NCBI GenBank assembly: GCA_945862045.1
Contig: CAMAWR010000013.1
Coordinates: 1 to 52,383 of the forward strand
Direction of reading: 5' to 3'
DNA length: 52,383 nucleotides
Source: Bifidobacterium breve
GTDB taxonomy: Bacteria; Actinomycetota; Acidimicrobiia; Acidimicrobiales; Ilumatobacteraceae
The position numbers were made by a program, and so were the translations under genes. Below are positions 1 through 9,008 of this stretch, piece by piece. A model generated the notes under the pieces. That model saw nothing but the letters and a program-made list of their open reading frames with translations. It had not been told where the DNA came from and ran no database searches. Numbering within the stretch: the first letter of the stretch is position 1; each line of letters starts with the position of its first letter.

Positions 1-943
1 AGTGCGGCAGTTCAGAGAACAGGTAACTGACGATTCGGAGCGGAAGTGACACGAGGGTAAAGAGATAGACGAATGACGAAAGATCACCGACGGTCATCGC
101 ACCACTACGAATGCGGAACGAACCGAGGGCGATGATTGCAACGTTGACCAACGAAGGAGTGGCGTCAACCAGCGACTCGAAGGTCGAGCGCAAATTCACC
201 GCTTTGGTACGAACGACGCGCAGTCGTCGAGAAATAACCGCCAGGCGTTCAGTCTCCCGATCTTCTGCCCCGAAGGCCTTGACCACCAGCACGCCATCGA
301 AACTTTCGTGGGCGGCCTGCGCCAGCGCACCGAGTTCGTCTTGGGCGACGCGGTAGTACTGGTCAACGCGGCGCTGATACAAGATATTCGTCACGAGCAT
401 GATCGGAAAGACACAAAATGCAAAGAGACCTAGCCATACATCCGTGATGACTAGCCAGATGCCAGAAACCAGCAACAACAACACCACCGATGACGAGAAA
501 GGCATCGGTGCCAGCAGCGCAATCGCAGCGTCGGTGTCGGTACCGGCGCGGGCGGCCACATCACCCGTCATACGCGCCCGGTGCCACGCTGGGGGCTGAG
601 TCATCACATGTCGCAGCACCTTGTCGGCAATCGTTTTGGCGGTGGTCCACTCGACGACGCCGGCAAACGAGCGTCGCACCACCACGCCACAAGCACGCAC
701 AATGCCGATACCCACGACCAACAGCGAGGCCGCTAGCCACGTCGTGAAACCGACCGTGCCGCGTTCAAAGCTCGGCAAAATTACGTCATCAATCAGCAGT
801 TTGACACCAAATGACGACGCCACCGTCGCAATGGCGAACACCGCTGCACCGCTGACAGCAATGAAGAAATAGCCCCTGTGAAAACTGACCAACGCAATCA
901 TCAAGTTCTTTGCTTGGACGAAACGATTTGCCTGATTCGTCAC
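1..943 (-). CDS. ABC exporter, transmembrane part (partial)
   Basis: Not visible as a complete frame because it runs off the left edge. I translated the minus strand by hand from a GTG at 943, which lies six codons after an in-frame TAA; an ATG at 901 is the alternative start. The 314 readable codons have the look of the membrane domain of a type-I (ABCB/MsbA-like) exporter: hydrophobic segments alternate with charged loops, and the stretch VKAFGAEDRE is the usual helix-4/5 coupling region ending in a conserved GAE motif. The ATP-binding half must lie outside the window. It diverges from the small membrane protein at 963. Substrate cannot be told. Family assignment is fairly secure, exact start is not. 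Confidence 0.8.
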   Translation of the reverse strand, partial: MTNQANRFVQAKNLMIALVSFHRGYFFIAVSGAAVFAIATVASSFGVKLLIDDVILPSFERGTVGFTTWLAASLLVVGIGIVRACGVVVRRSFAGVVEWTTAKTIADKVLRHVMTQPPAWHRARMTGDVAARAGTDTDAAIALLAPMPFSSSVVLLLLVSGIWLVITDVWLGLFAFCVFPIMLVTNILYQRRVDQYYRVAQDELGALAQAAHESFDGVLVVKAFGAEDRETERLAVISRRLRVVRTKAVNLRSTFESLVDATPSLVNVAIIALGSFRIRSGAMTVGDLSSFVYLFTLVSLPLRIVSYLFSELPH

Positions 944-962
944 GGGTAGCGTCTCGGATTAC

Positions 963-1475
963 ATGCGGTTCGCAGCACGGTTCATTCTGTCAGTTATCTG
1001 TGGCGCGATAGCGATCATGTGGGTTTACGCCTTCTTCTTTGCGTCAAAAGAAGCAATCAACAAAATCGGTGACACTGAGTGGGCACAGCGTGCCGAGGTG
1101 CGCTGCAAAGAAGCCGAATTGGAGCGCATCGCACTTGCCGACTATCGGCTTATTACCGACCCGGGCACCGGTGGGTTGGCGCAGCGGGCCGAACTCGTCG
1201 ACAAAGCAACCGACACCTTGGTACGTATGTTGGCGGACTTGCAGGCGACTCCCCCGGCCGATGAAAAGGGACGGGCGCTCATTCCAATTTGGATTGCCGA
1301 CTACAACACGTACATCAGTGACCGTCGCGCCTACAGCGCGCAGCTACGCGACGGCAGCAACGCGGCTTTTGCCGAGAGTACTTTCGAAGGGTTGCCATTG
1401 GCCGAGCGCATCGCCACCTTCGCCGGCGACAACCGCATGCCGAGTTGTTCGCCGCCGATCGACTTGTCGGTGTAA
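963..1475 (+). CDS. small membrane-anchored protein, function unknown
   Basis: 170 residues. Residues about 5-27 form one hydrophobic segment (uncleaved signal anchor, N-terminus MRFAARF), followed by a soluble, charged, mostly helical domain that ends in a Pro/Cys-containing tail (MPSCSPPIDLSV). This points to a single-pass protein with its domain outside the membrane. I do not recognise the family. The pattern WxxxYxxYxxDRRxYxxxL near residues 103-120 suggests a conserved helical core. No Shine-Dalgarno sequence is visible, but TAGCGT at 947-952 could be a -10 element giving a very short leader. It diverges from the ABC exporter and converges, with only four bases between, on the acyltransferase gene. 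Confidence 0.65.
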   Translation: MRFAARFILSVICGAIAIMWVYAFFFASKEAINKIGDTEWAQRAEVRCKEAELERIALADYRLITDPGTGGLAQRAELVDKATDTLVRMLADLQATPPADEKGRALIPIWIADYNTYISDRRAYSAQLRDGSNAAFAESTFEGLPLAERIATFAGDNRMPSCSPPIDLSV

Positions 1476-1479
1476 CGCG

Positions 1480-2163
1480 CTACTGATTGTCGGGATTGAT
1501 CGCAAACTCTTGGGCTGGTGTCCAGCCCGAATCAGCTGAATGTTGCCGAATGACGCGTGCAGGTGCGCCGACCGCAACGCAGTAATCGGGCAGCGTGCCA
1601 GTGACCACCGAATTGGCACCGACGGCAACATGGCGACCGATAGTGGCGCCAGGCAACACCACCGTGCCAGTTCCCAGCCACGAGCCGTCACCGATTCGCA
1701 CGGGCTGTTCGGGTTGCGTCTGGCGCGAAATTGGTCGGGTGATGTCTTGGTAACCATGGTTTTGGTCGGTGATATACACGTGATGGCCAGTCCAGACATC
1801 GTTGCCGATCTCGATCGCCAGATGTCCGACGATGCCACTCCCCCGGCCGATCAAACAACGGTCACCGATGCGCACCACGGGTGACGTGAGGCATTCCTGA
1901 CCGGGCATCATGCCGGCGGATAACGCACAGTACGGGCCGAGCATGGTGTTGGCGCCAATTTCGATGTAATGCTCGTTATAAATGGTGACCCACGGGAACG
2001 CAATCAGTGAACCATCCCCGAACCGCTTGAACTTTTTGCCGCGAGCCGTGGTGTTGGTGATTGATGCAGTGAACTGCCAGTCTTCCCAACGTGAGGTCAC
2101 GACATTGCCCATCAAATTGCCCATAACGTTGCCGATGACACGAGAAAGACCCCGACGCAACAC
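1480..2163 (-). CDS. hexapeptide-repeat (LbH) acyltransferase
   Basis: 227 residues read from a GTG at 2163; ATGs at codons 14 and 18 are alternative starts. The protein is built of left-handed beta-helix hexapeptide turns (for example IGDRCLIGRGSGIVGHLAIE and IGDGSWLGTGTVVLPGATIG) and ends with the typical VAVGAPARVIR cap of the WbbJ/maltose-acetyltransferase group. A loop with TDQNHGYQD supplies the conserved His of the acyl-CoA active site. Such enzymes O- or N-acetylate sugars or cell-envelope glycans in the cytoplasm. No glycosyltransferases lie nearby, so the acceptor is unknown. It sits alone on the minus strand, divergent from the carboxylesterase. Confidence 0.85.
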   Translation of the reverse strand: MLRRGLSRVIGNVMGNLMGNVVTSRWEDWQFTASITNTTARGKKFKRFGDGSLIAFPWVTIYNEHYIEIGANTMLGPYCALSAGMMPGQECLTSPVVRIGDRCLIGRGSGIVGHLAIEIGNDVWTGHHVYITDQNHGYQDITRPISRQTQPEQPVRIGDGSWLGTGTVVLPGATIGRHVAVGANSVVTGTLPDYCVAVGAPARVIRQHSADSGWTPAQEFAINPDNQ

Positions 2164-2180
2164 GGTTTTACGGTAGTGGG

Positions 2181-2186
2181 TACGCT
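2181..2186 (+). promoter_or_regulatory. -10 element (TACGCT) of a leaderless start
   Basis: TACGCT ends 7 bases before the ATG at 2194 and no Shine-Dalgarno sequence is present. This spacing places transcription start at or next to the ATG and favours 2194 over the upstream GTG at 2176. No convincing -35 was seen. Confidence 0.45.
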
Positions 2187-2193
2187 CGCCTGT

Positions 2194-3591
2194 ATGCCTG
2201 TACCTCCTGCGTCAGTGAATGTCACCGTCACCCGCAACCTGGTGTATGCAACTGCCGAGCGATTCAAGGCCGCGCGTCTGGAGACCGCGGTACGCAGTGC
2301 CGACTCGGTCACGCAGTGCCCGCAAATTCCAGGAATGCTTGAACAAGCCATGAACACCAACGATTTGGTGATGAACGAACAGTGTCTGACACTGAACATT
2401 TTCGCCCCGATCGGCGCCGAACGGCTGCCGGTTTTGGTGTGGATTCATGGTGGCGCATTCACCAATGGGACAGCTCATGCATCGTGGTACGACGGCAGCA
2501 ACCTCGCAGCTCGCGGGTGTGTCGTTGTTGTCATCAACTATCGCCTGGGGGCTTTTGGCTTTGCCGGTCGGTCTGACCTCGGCTTGCAAGACCAAATCAC
2601 CGCATTGACATATGTGCAACGACACATCACAGGCTTCGGTGGAGACTCGTCGAACGTCTCGATATTCGGTGAGTCGGCTGGTGGTTGCAGCGTGCTCGCG
2701 CTGTTCGCAGCCCCGGCCGCGCAGTCGTTGTTCGTGCGGGGGTGGGTCATGAGCCCGTCTATCGGCCAATTGCGCACCACCGATCGAGCCGACCAGTCGT
2801 TGAAACTATTGCTCGATGATCTGGGCGGCAACTCTTTGGTCGACCTCCAGGGCAAGACTGCGGCAGAGATCGTCGAGGCCCAACGCCGCCTCCTGCGCGA
2901 CCCAAAGGATGTTGTGACGATGTTCAGCCCCACGATTGGCGGGGATGTCCTGCCCGCAGATGCCCATGACCGCATCGCTGCAGACAAACGCGAATTAGTT
3001 ATTGGCACCCTGCGCGACGAGAGTCGGCTCTGGGTTGCGCTCAACCCAGCTGCCGCCACGTTGACCGAGGAGACCGCCCGAGAGTCGTGTCTGACTCGCT
3101 TCGGCTTCGCAGCCGACCGGGCATGGGATACCTACTCCCAACTACGACCTGGATCAACACCCGCGCAAATGTTGGCGGCCTTGCAGACCGATGAATCGTT
3201 CCGGGCGCCGGCATGGCGACTGATTGATGCCCGCGATCGGGTGGGTACCCCAACCTGGTCATACTTTTTCACCTGGCCAACACCGGTCTTTGACGGCATG
3301 CTTGGCGCTTGTCACGGCCTTGACATCCCGTTTGTATTCGACAATTTGGCAGCCCCCAGCGTCGAATTTTTCATCGGTTCGACCCAAGCACACGCGGCTG
3401 CACACCGACATCTCGCCGACACGCTGGCTGGTGCGTTGGTTGAGTTCGCTACGACCGGGCGGGTCAATTGGCAGCCAACCGACGCCAAACGCACCACGTT
3501 GCGGGTTGACGAGCGCAACGAAGTATGGGTCGACCCAGAACGGGCGGTGTACGACTTATGGTCGCCCTTGATTGACGCGTCGAAGCCTTGA
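2194..3591 (+). CDS. type-B carboxylesterase (alpha/beta hydrolase)
   Basis: 465 residues from the ATG at 2194. The carboxylesterase type-B signature is complete: oxyanion-hole HGGAF at about residue 85, nucleophile elbow GESAGG with Ser161, an IGTLRDESRLW segment supplying the acidic residue, and catalytic His374 in GACHGLDIPFVF. It hydrolyses carboxylic esters (the family includes p-nitrobenzyl esterases). No signal peptide is seen, so it is probably cytoplasmic. The FAD oxidoreductase begins about ten bases after its stop, so the two are likely co-transcribed. Natural substrate unknown. Confidence 0.9.
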   Translation: MPVPPASVNVTVTRNLVYATAERFKAARLETAVRSADSVTQCPQIPGMLEQAMNTNDLVMNEQCLTLNIFAPIGAERLPVLVWIHGGAFTNGTAHASWYDGSNLAARGCVVVVINYRLGAFGFAGRSDLGLQDQITALTYVQRHITGFGGDSSNVSIFGESAGGCSVLALFAAPAAQSLFVRGWVMSPSIGQLRTTDRADQSLKLLLDDLGGNSLVDLQGKTAAEIVEAQRRLLRDPKDVVTMFSPTIGGDVLPADAHDRIAADKRELVIGTLRDESRLWVALNPAAATLTEETARESCLTRFGFAADRAWDTYSQLRPGSTPAQMLAALQTDESFRAPAWRLIDARDRVGTPTWSYFFTWPTPVFDGMLGACHGLDIPFVFDNLAAPSVEFFIGSTQAHAAAHRHLADTLAGALVEFATTGRVNWQPTDAKRTTLRVDERNEVWVDPERAVYDLWSPLIDASKP

Positions 3592-3601
3592 CACGTTTGC
3601 C

Positions 3602-4981
3602 GTGAACGGATACGCGGATGCTTCGACGTATCCGGTTTGGCATGACAGCGCGACACAAGTTCCGTCGTTTGGCCCTGCACCAGCACACGCCGAGGTAGAC
3701 GTTGCCATTGTTGGTGGCGGGCTAAGTGGTCTGTGGGCTGCTTTTTACCTCAGTGCGGCGCAGCCAACACTACGAATTGCGATTCTTGAGGCGCGACATG
3801 TTGGTTTCGGGGCCAGCGGCCGCAACGGCGGATGGTGCAGCGGGTTCCTCCCGCTTTCGCTCAGCGAACTTGCCGCCACCCACGGCCGGGACACAGCATT
3901 GCTGGCCTACCACGAAAGTTTCGCCACGCTGTCAGAAATTGAACAAGTACTACGGCGCGAAAGTATTGAGTGCGGATGGCATCAAGGCGGTACGGTGCAA
4001 TCGGCCACCACATCGCTACAGGCGCAGCGACTGCAAAACTATTTGGCGCAGCAACAGGCGGCTGGGCTTTCCCTCGACGACATGCAATGGATACCAAGCA
4101 GCGAAGTGAGCAAGCACATTTCGGTTGCTAAAACTTTCGGGGCGGTCTATAGCCCGCATTGCGCAACAGTCAACCCTTTTCAACTCGTCAACGGCTTGGC
4201 ACGAGTGGTTCACCAACGTGGTGTAACCATCTGGCAAGACACAGCCGTGCAGGCAATTGACGACGGTGTCGTCTCGCACGCCCATGGGCGAGTGATCGCT
4301 AAGCACGTCGTGCAGGCCACCGAGGGTTACTCGCATTCGATTGCCCAGACAAAACGGCGCATTGTGCCGCTGTATTCACTGATGGTGGCCACCGAGCCGC
4401 TGGATCAGGCGACGCTGCAGTCAATCGGCTGGCACAACCGAGCAACCTTCAATGATGGTGGGCAGATGGTGATTTACGCCCAGCTCACCCCAGACGGCCG
4501 CATCGCTTTTGGTGGGCGGGGTGCGCCGTATCACTTTGCTTCACGGGTGCGCGAGCGCTTCGATCTTGACGACGACACACACCGACGAATTGTTGCTGCA
4601 ATCGCCCAGCACTTCCCCGCCGCGGCCCACGCTCGCATCACCCACCGTTGGGGTGGACCATTGGCCGTGCCCCGCGACTGGACACCGACCGTCACGATCG
4701 ATCGGGTGCGCAAGTATTCGCGTCTTGGCGGTTACGTGGGCGATGGTGTGGCGGCAACCAACTTGTTTGCCCGCACCCTGGTTGACTTACTGCTCGAGCG
4801 GCAGACTTCGCTAACCCAACTGCCGTTTGTGAACCACCGTTCGCCCCGCTGGGAACCCGAGCCGTTGCGGTTTCTGGGGGTCAATTCTCTCATCGCACTA
4901 TCTGAGTCGATTGACAACTACGAAGCGACCCACGGCAAAGCTCCAAGAATGCGCACGAAAATATTCGAGGCGTTGCTCTAG
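3602..4981 (+). CDS. DadA/PuuB-like FAD-dependent amine oxidoreductase
   Basis: 459 residues from the GTG at 3602; a TTG at 3572 in frame would overlap the esterase by 20 bases and is less likely. The N-terminal dinucleotide fold VAIVGGGLSGLWAA lies near residues 34-47, followed by the D-amino-acid-oxidase-family segment GFGASGRNGGWCSGF, and a C-terminal GGYVGDGVAATNLFAR segment closes the FAD site. Closest in style to gamma-glutamylputrescine oxidase and glycine/D-amino-acid oxidases, so it probably oxidises a C-N bond of a secondary amine or amino acid. Its stop codon overlaps that of the convergent Gfo/Idh gene (shared CTAG). Exact substrate unknown. Confidence 0.85.
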   Translation: MNGYADASTYPVWHDSATQVPSFGPAPAHAEVDVAIVGGGLSGLWAAFYLSAAQPTLRIAILEARHVGFGASGRNGGWCSGFLPLSLSELAATHGRDTALLAYHESFATLSEIEQVLRRESIECGWHQGGTVQSATTSLQAQRLQNYLAQQQAAGLSLDDMQWIPSSEVSKHISVAKTFGAVYSPHCATVNPFQLVNGLARVVHQRGVTIWQDTAVQAIDDGVVSHAHGRVIAKHVVQATEGYSHSIAQTKRRIVPLYSLMVATEPLDQATLQSIGWHNRATFNDGGQMVIYAQLTPDGRIAFGGRGAPYHFASRVRERFDLDDDTHRRIVAAIAQHFPAAAHARITHRWGGPLAVPRDWTPTVTIDRVRKYSRLGGYVGDGVAATNLFARTLVDLLLERQTSLTQLPFVNHRSPRWEPEPLRFLGVNSLIALSESIDNYEATHGKAPRMRTKIFEALL

Positions 4982-6114
4982 AGGAGGACTTCAGACATCG
5001 CGACGGGTCGGTGTGCAGCGATGCTGCGATGCGCAGCTTCACCCATGGCCACTGACATGAGCCCGTCGTGCAGTGTCACCTCGGCTGTCGTGTTGTTGCG
5101 GATTGCTTGCTGCATCGCCACGTGTTCGCGCCACGACGAACCATGATGTAGGCCATGATGAGCACCGTGATTTATTTCGTGATGCTGCACTGCTGAGGGC
5201 AGTTCAGCAGTATTGATCGGTTGCTCGTTGGTTTGCAACCAGCCATCGGCGCGTAGACCGAGGCGCACGAGGCCTTGGGTCACCAATGCTTCGGCCTTAC
5301 CGAGATCACCAACCAACGAGATTTCCTGCTCGTTCTTCGTGGCTTCGGCGAACATGCACAAATCCAGCGAGGCTCGCGCACCGTTGTCGAAGTCGACCAC
5401 CACGAATGCATTGTCCAGAATGTCCGGCGTGCGACCGTCGTATGTCTCGTCAAGATGGTTGACGTCCTGGGCCCCTGATGCATATACCGAGGTGGGTTCC
5501 GCCTGCAGCACCAGGCGCATCAAGTCAAAGAAGTGACAACACTTTTCGACGAGCGTGCCGCCAGTGTTGGCACTGAAGCGATTCCAATCCTGCACCTTCA
5601 CCAAGAATGGAAACCGATGCTCGCGAATGGCCAGCATCCGCAGGTTGCCAAGCACACCGCTACGCGCATGGGCGAGCAGTTGCATCGTTGGCGCCATATA
5701 GCGGTACTCAAGACCCACCCACACCACGCGTCCCGGTCGTTGCGTCTCGCGCTCAAGGGTGAGCAACTCGCGGCAGTCTTGGGCAGTGGTGCACAACGGT
5801 TTTTCGATCAACAAGTGTGCCCCACTACGCAGCAACGGTTCGGCTAGGGCGCGGTGGGTGTGATTCGGGCTGGCCAGCACCACAACATCAAATTCCCCGT
5901 TGGCAAGGAGGGCCTCCACATCGGTGTAGACCTCGACTGAATCACGATCGGGGCCGAGGGCTTTGCGGGCCGCAGAGATGCTCGGGGCATGGGGGTCGCA
6001 CACGGCGACGATGCGGGTGTCGGCCAAGGTCTGCAGTGCGTGAATGTGCTCGATGCCCATCATGCCGGTGCCAACGATTGCGTAACGCAACGAGGTGGTG
6101 GAGCTCAGAGACAC
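4978..6114 (-). CDS. Gfo/Idh/MocA-family NAD(P)-dependent oxidoreductase
   Basis: 378 residues from a GTG at 6114. N-terminal Rossmann fold with IVGTGMMGIEH (residues 13-23) and the family hallmark EKPL at 104-107; a GTLVEKCCHFFDLMR segment near 186-200 contains the Lys/His pair used in sugar or inositol dehydrogenases. Members oxidise or reduce a hydroxyl group of sugars, inositols or related compounds in the cytoplasm. Odd feature: a His-rich insertion with His at 311, 312, 316, 319, 320, 323 and 324 in the C-terminal half, which is not part of the usual fold. Transcribed alone, divergent from the MBL hydrolase. Confidence 0.9.
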   Translation of the reverse strand: MSLSSTTSLRYAIVGTGMMGIEHIHALQTLADTRIVAVCDPHAPSISAARKALGPDRDSVEVYTDVEALLANGEFDVVVLASPNHTHRALAEPLLRSGAHLLIEKPLCTTAQDCRELLTLERETQRPGRVVWVGLEYRYMAPTMQLLAHARSGVLGNLRMLAIREHRFPFLVKVQDWNRFSANTGGTLVEKCCHFFDLMRLVLQAEPTSVYASGAQDVNHLDETYDGRTPDILDNAFVVVDFDNGARASLDLCMFAEATKNEQEISLVGDLGKAEALVTQGLVRLGLRADGWLQTNEQPINTAELPSAVQHHEINHGAHHGLHHGSSWREHVAMQQAIRNNTTAEVTLHDGLMSVAMGEAAHRSIAAHRPVAMSEVLL

Positions 6115-6120
6115 CAGTCA

Positions 6121-6126
6121 AGGGTA
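6121..6126 (-). promoter_or_regulatory. -10 element (TACCCT) for the Gfo/Idh gene
   Basis: Read on the minus strand, TACCCT is followed by six bases and then the GTG start at 6114, the leaderless arrangement. It lies back to back with the -10 of the MBL gene, only eight bases apart. Confidence 0.4.
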
Positions 6127-6134
6127 GACCGAGG

Positions 6135-6140
6135 TAGGTT
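6135..6140 (+). promoter_or_regulatory. -10 element (TAGGTT) for the MBL hydrolase gene
   Basis: TAGGTT ends seven bases before the GTG at 6148. The overlapping GAGGTAGG could also act as a ribosome binding site, so this start is either leaderless or weakly leadered; both readings support 6148. Confidence 0.4.
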
Positions 6141-6147
6141 CGTCGTC

Positions 6148-6861
6148 GTGCTCGACGACCGTTTCTATTTCCGCCAGTTGCTGTCGGGTCGCGACTTTGC
6201 CCACAACGACGATATGGCGCGTCAAATGGTCAACTTTGTCTATGCCATCGGCGATCGCCAAACGGGTGATTGCGTGCTCGTCGACCCCGCCTACGACGTG
6301 AACGGCCTCATCGACACGATCGAAGCTGATGGGTTGCGCCTCACTGGTGTTCTCGCCACGCACTATCACCCCGACCATGTGGGTGGCTCGATGATGGGCA
6401 TGCGAATCGACGGCATCGCGTCATTACTCGAGCGCTGCAGTGTGCCGATTCATGTGCAGCAGGCCGAAGTCGAATGGGTCACCAAGGTGACCGGCGTCGA
6501 GCGCAGCCATCTCGCTGCGCATGCGCCAGGCGACATCGTAAAGGTGGGCGACATCGAGGTCACGCTCGTGCACACACCGGGCCACACCCCTGGTAGCCAG
6601 TGCTTCTTGGTGGATGGGCGTCTCGTTTCGGGCGACACATTGTTTCTTGACGGCTGCGGTCGCACCGACCTGCCGGGCAGTGACCCAGGTGAGATGTACG
6701 ACAGTTTGCAACGTTTAACATCACTGCCCGACGACACCATCATTTTCCCTGGTCATCAGTACTCGCCCGACTCGCACGCGGCGTTGGTACACGTGCGTTC
6801 GTCGAATGCCATCTTCAAACCCAAATCCAAAGAAGCGTGGTTGGGCTGGTTCGGCGGCTGA
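6148..6861 (+). CDS. metallo-beta-lactamase-fold hydrolase (glyoxalase-II-like)
   Basis: 237 residues from the GTG at 6148. The open frame extends upstream into the Gfo/Idh gene, but similarity to the family starts at VLDDRFYFRQLLSG. The dinuclear metal motif THYHPDHVGG gives His72, His74, Asp76 and His77; further ligands are the His of HTPGHTPGS, the Asp of VSGDTLF and the His of FPGHQYS. This is the standard set of glyoxalase-II-type or persulfide-dioxygenase-like hydrolases; the closing FKPKSKEAWLGWFGG is typical of the YcbL-like group. Cytoplasmic. Substrate not predictable from sequence. It ends 26 bases from the convergent permease gene. Confidence 0.88.
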   Translation: MLDDRFYFRQLLSGRDFAHNDDMARQMVNFVYAIGDRQTGDCVLVDPAYDVNGLIDTIEADGLRLTGVLATHYHPDHVGGSMMGMRIDGIASLLERCSVPIHVQQAEVEWVTKVTGVERSHLAAHAPGDIVKVGDIEVTLVHTPGHTPGSQCFLVDGRLVSGDTLFLDGCGRTDLPGSDPGEMYDSLQRLTSLPDDTIIFPGHQYSPDSHAALVHVRSSNAIFKPKSKEAWLGWFGG

Positions 6862-6887
6862 CGGCCCCCATTGACCAAAAATCCGCG

Positions 6888-7619
6888 TTAGCCAACGAGC
6901 CCAGAGAGCCCGACGCTCACACCGCTCAACAGCAGCAATAGGTACACGAATCGGGCGAATTGTTGCCCGTTGATGAGCGGTCGCACGCGTAGACCAATTA
7001 TCTGACCGATGATCAGCAGTGGGATGGAGCCGGCTGCCAACCACACCGCCGACCAGCTGAAATAACCACCAAAGGCAAAAAAGATCAGACTGAGTGGCCC
7101 AGAAACGATGAACGTAAATGACATCGTCGCGCGGAACACATCGGGCGACAATTTTCGCATCTGCGCAGCAAGTACGAGGGGTGGGCCGTTGGTGCCCGTC
7201 GAAGCAGCGAGTACACCCGAGATCGCGCCCGCCACCACATCGATCCACGCCCGAGCGGCAACGCCGCCGGCGCCACGCATGAGCGCCAAGGTGGCAATGA
7301 TGATGAGCCCCCCGAGCACGACCTTCAGCCGTTGTTGTTCCACCGTCGCCAACACCACCAGCCCGAACGGCATCCCAAACAAGGCAGGCACATTGAAGCG
7401 CACGGCCAGCCCGCGATCGATGTCTTTGTAGTTACGCAACACGAGCATCGAAACGTTGATGACCGATGCAATACTCATTGCGATGACGGCAGTCGTCAGA
7501 TTGATGGCAATCGCAGCAAGCGGCACCGCCATGAGTGCGAAACCAAAACCGCTCACCGACTGCACGACGGCGGCCAAGCCCATGGCAAACAAACACCATG
7601 CAATGTCGACCGCGCTCAT
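6888..7619 (-). CDS. TauE/SafE-family (COG0730) membrane permease
   Basis: 243 residues, almost entirely hydrophobic with about eight membrane segments and the duplicated architecture of the family. Characteristic pieces are VSGFGFALMAVPL near the N-terminus and GVLAASTGTNGPPLVLAAQ in the second half (the conserved GxGG/TGxNGPP loop). Relatives export or import small organic or sulfur anions (sulfite, sulfoacetate, taurine products). It follows the aminotransferase by 17 bases and is surely co-transcribed with it, so it may move a substrate or product of the heterocycle island (inference). No other transporter is present in the island. Confidence 0.85.
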   Translation of the reverse strand: MSAVDIAWCLFAMGLAAVVQSVSGFGFALMAVPLAAIAINLTTAVIAMSIASVINVSMLVLRNYKDIDRGLAVRFNVPALFGMPFGLVVLATVEQQRLKVVLGGLIIIATLALMRGAGGVAARAWIDVVAGAISGVLAASTGTNGPPLVLAAQMRKLSPDVFRATMSFTFIVSGPLSLIFFAFGGYFSWSAVWLAAGSIPLLIIGQIIGLRVRPLINGQQFARFVYLLLLLSGVSVGLSGLVG

Positions 7620-7636
7620 GGCAAAATCCGCAACAA

Positions 7637-8986
7637 CTACGATCCGGTCAGGGCGGTGAGGGCGTCGTCAAACTGCACGGTGTGGCGATCGACATCTTCG
7701 AGCGTATGGAACGGCGAAAAGAGCGCCATGTTGTGGAACGGCGTCAGCAAAATCCCACGGTTGATTGCCCAGAGGTGCATGAATGCATCAAGTTCGTGGT
7801 CCACCGCACTGGCCGCGTCGGCACCAGTGCGCGGGGGTGGGCAAAACCAGTACTCGGCACGAGAGCCCAGTTGTTGCACGCTCCACTCCAGCCCGCGTCG
7901 TTCGTACGACTGCTGCACGCCCGTGGTCCAGCTCGACGCGAGAGCCTTCGTGCGCACGAATTGATCGGGTAGAAGTGAATGGGTCAGGGTTGCGCGAACA
8001 GCCGCCATGGCCAAGGCGTTGCCAGCCAGAGTGCCACCGACACCCGAGACATCGATACCGTCGCTTAATTGCAGGGCTTCCACCTGCTCGGCAATCTCTC
8101 CCGACATGCCGTAGGCGCCAACCGGAATACCGCCACCGATGGTCTTTCCGAGCACGACCATGTCCGGTGCGAGATTCCACTCGGTCGTGCAGCCACCAGG
8201 GCCGGCACAAATCGTGTGCGTTTCGTCGACGATCAGAAGAATGCCGTGACGGCGCGTGATCTCGCGCACGCCAGCCAAATATCCGGGTTCAGGCAACACG
8301 ATGCCGATGTTGGTGAGAGCTGGCTCGATCAGCATGCACGCAACGTCACCGTGGGCGGCGGCGTGCTCGAGGCCGACCAAATCATTGAACTGCACGACGC
8401 GCGTCGTGAGTGCCGGGTTGATTTGTGGTCCGATGGCACCACCGCGGCTGATCGTGCGGTCCCCCAACGCCACGACCAACGTTTCGTCGACGGTGCCGTG
8501 GTAGCACCAATCGTGCACGATCACCTTGGCTTTACCGGTGATTGCCCGGGCGAACCGCAACAAGAAACGGTTGGCATCGGTGGCGCTCACCGCAAACTGC
8601 CATTTGGGTAGGCCGAATCGGCGCGACAATTCCTCGGCCACCCAGATCGCGTCGACGGTCGGCAGCATCACCGTTGCGCCACGCATCAATTGGGCCGATA
8701 TGGCAGCGCCGATTTCGCCATGAGCATGCCCGGTCATCGCCCCGGTATCACCCAAACACAAGTCGACGTATTCATTGCCGTCGATGTCCGTGAAGCGCGC
8801 GCCACTCGCCGAATCGAGCACGACCGGAAACGGCCCCGGCCAACGTCGCATCCAGGGCATCGGTACACCGGCCAAGAGCGCCGACGTCGTCGACGCGTGG
8901 GCGGCCGACTTTGGATGCGTCTCAATGAACCGCTGAGTTTCAGTGTGCATCAAATGCGCCATATGCGAACGGTTGACGGAAGGCAT
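7637..8986 (-). CDS. class-III (GSA-type) PLP-dependent aminotransferase
   Basis: 449 residues from 8986; ATGs at codons 9 and 13 are alternative starts. Class-III features: DGNEYVDLCLGDTGAMTGHA near the N-terminus as in glutamate-1-semialdehyde aminomutase, the PLP-phosphate-binding GT motif, LIVDETHT with the PLP-contacting Asp, and the Schiff-base Lys in VVLGKTIGGGIPVGAYG. It should transfer an amino group from an omega- or beta-amino acid, or move it within the molecule. First gene of the leftward pair with the TauE permease and divergent from the carbamoylase operon. The context suggests that it disposes of the amino acid released by decarbamoylation (inference). Confidence 0.9.
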   Translation of the reverse strand: MPSVNRSHMAHLMHTETQRFIETHPKSAAHASTTSALLAGVPMPWMRRWPGPFPVVLDSASGARFTDIDGNEYVDLCLGDTGAMTGHAHGEIGAAISAQLMRGATVMLPTVDAIWVAEELSRRFGLPKWQFAVSATDANRFLLRFARAITGKAKVIVHDWCYHGTVDETLVVALGDRTISRGGAIGPQINPALTTRVVQFNDLVGLEHAAAHGDVACMLIEPALTNIGIVLPEPGYLAGVREITRRHGILLIVDETHTICAGPGGCTTEWNLAPDMVVLGKTIGGGIPVGAYGMSGEIAEQVEALQLSDGIDVSGVGGTLAGNALAMAAVRATLTHSLLPDQFVRTKALASSWTTGVQQSYERRGLEWSVQQLGSRAEYWFCPPPRTGADAASAVDHELDAFMHLWAINRGILLTPFHNMALFSPFHTLEDVDRHTVQFDDALTALTGS

Positions 8987-9008
8987 CGGGTGTCAAGTCT
9001 GCCATTCG

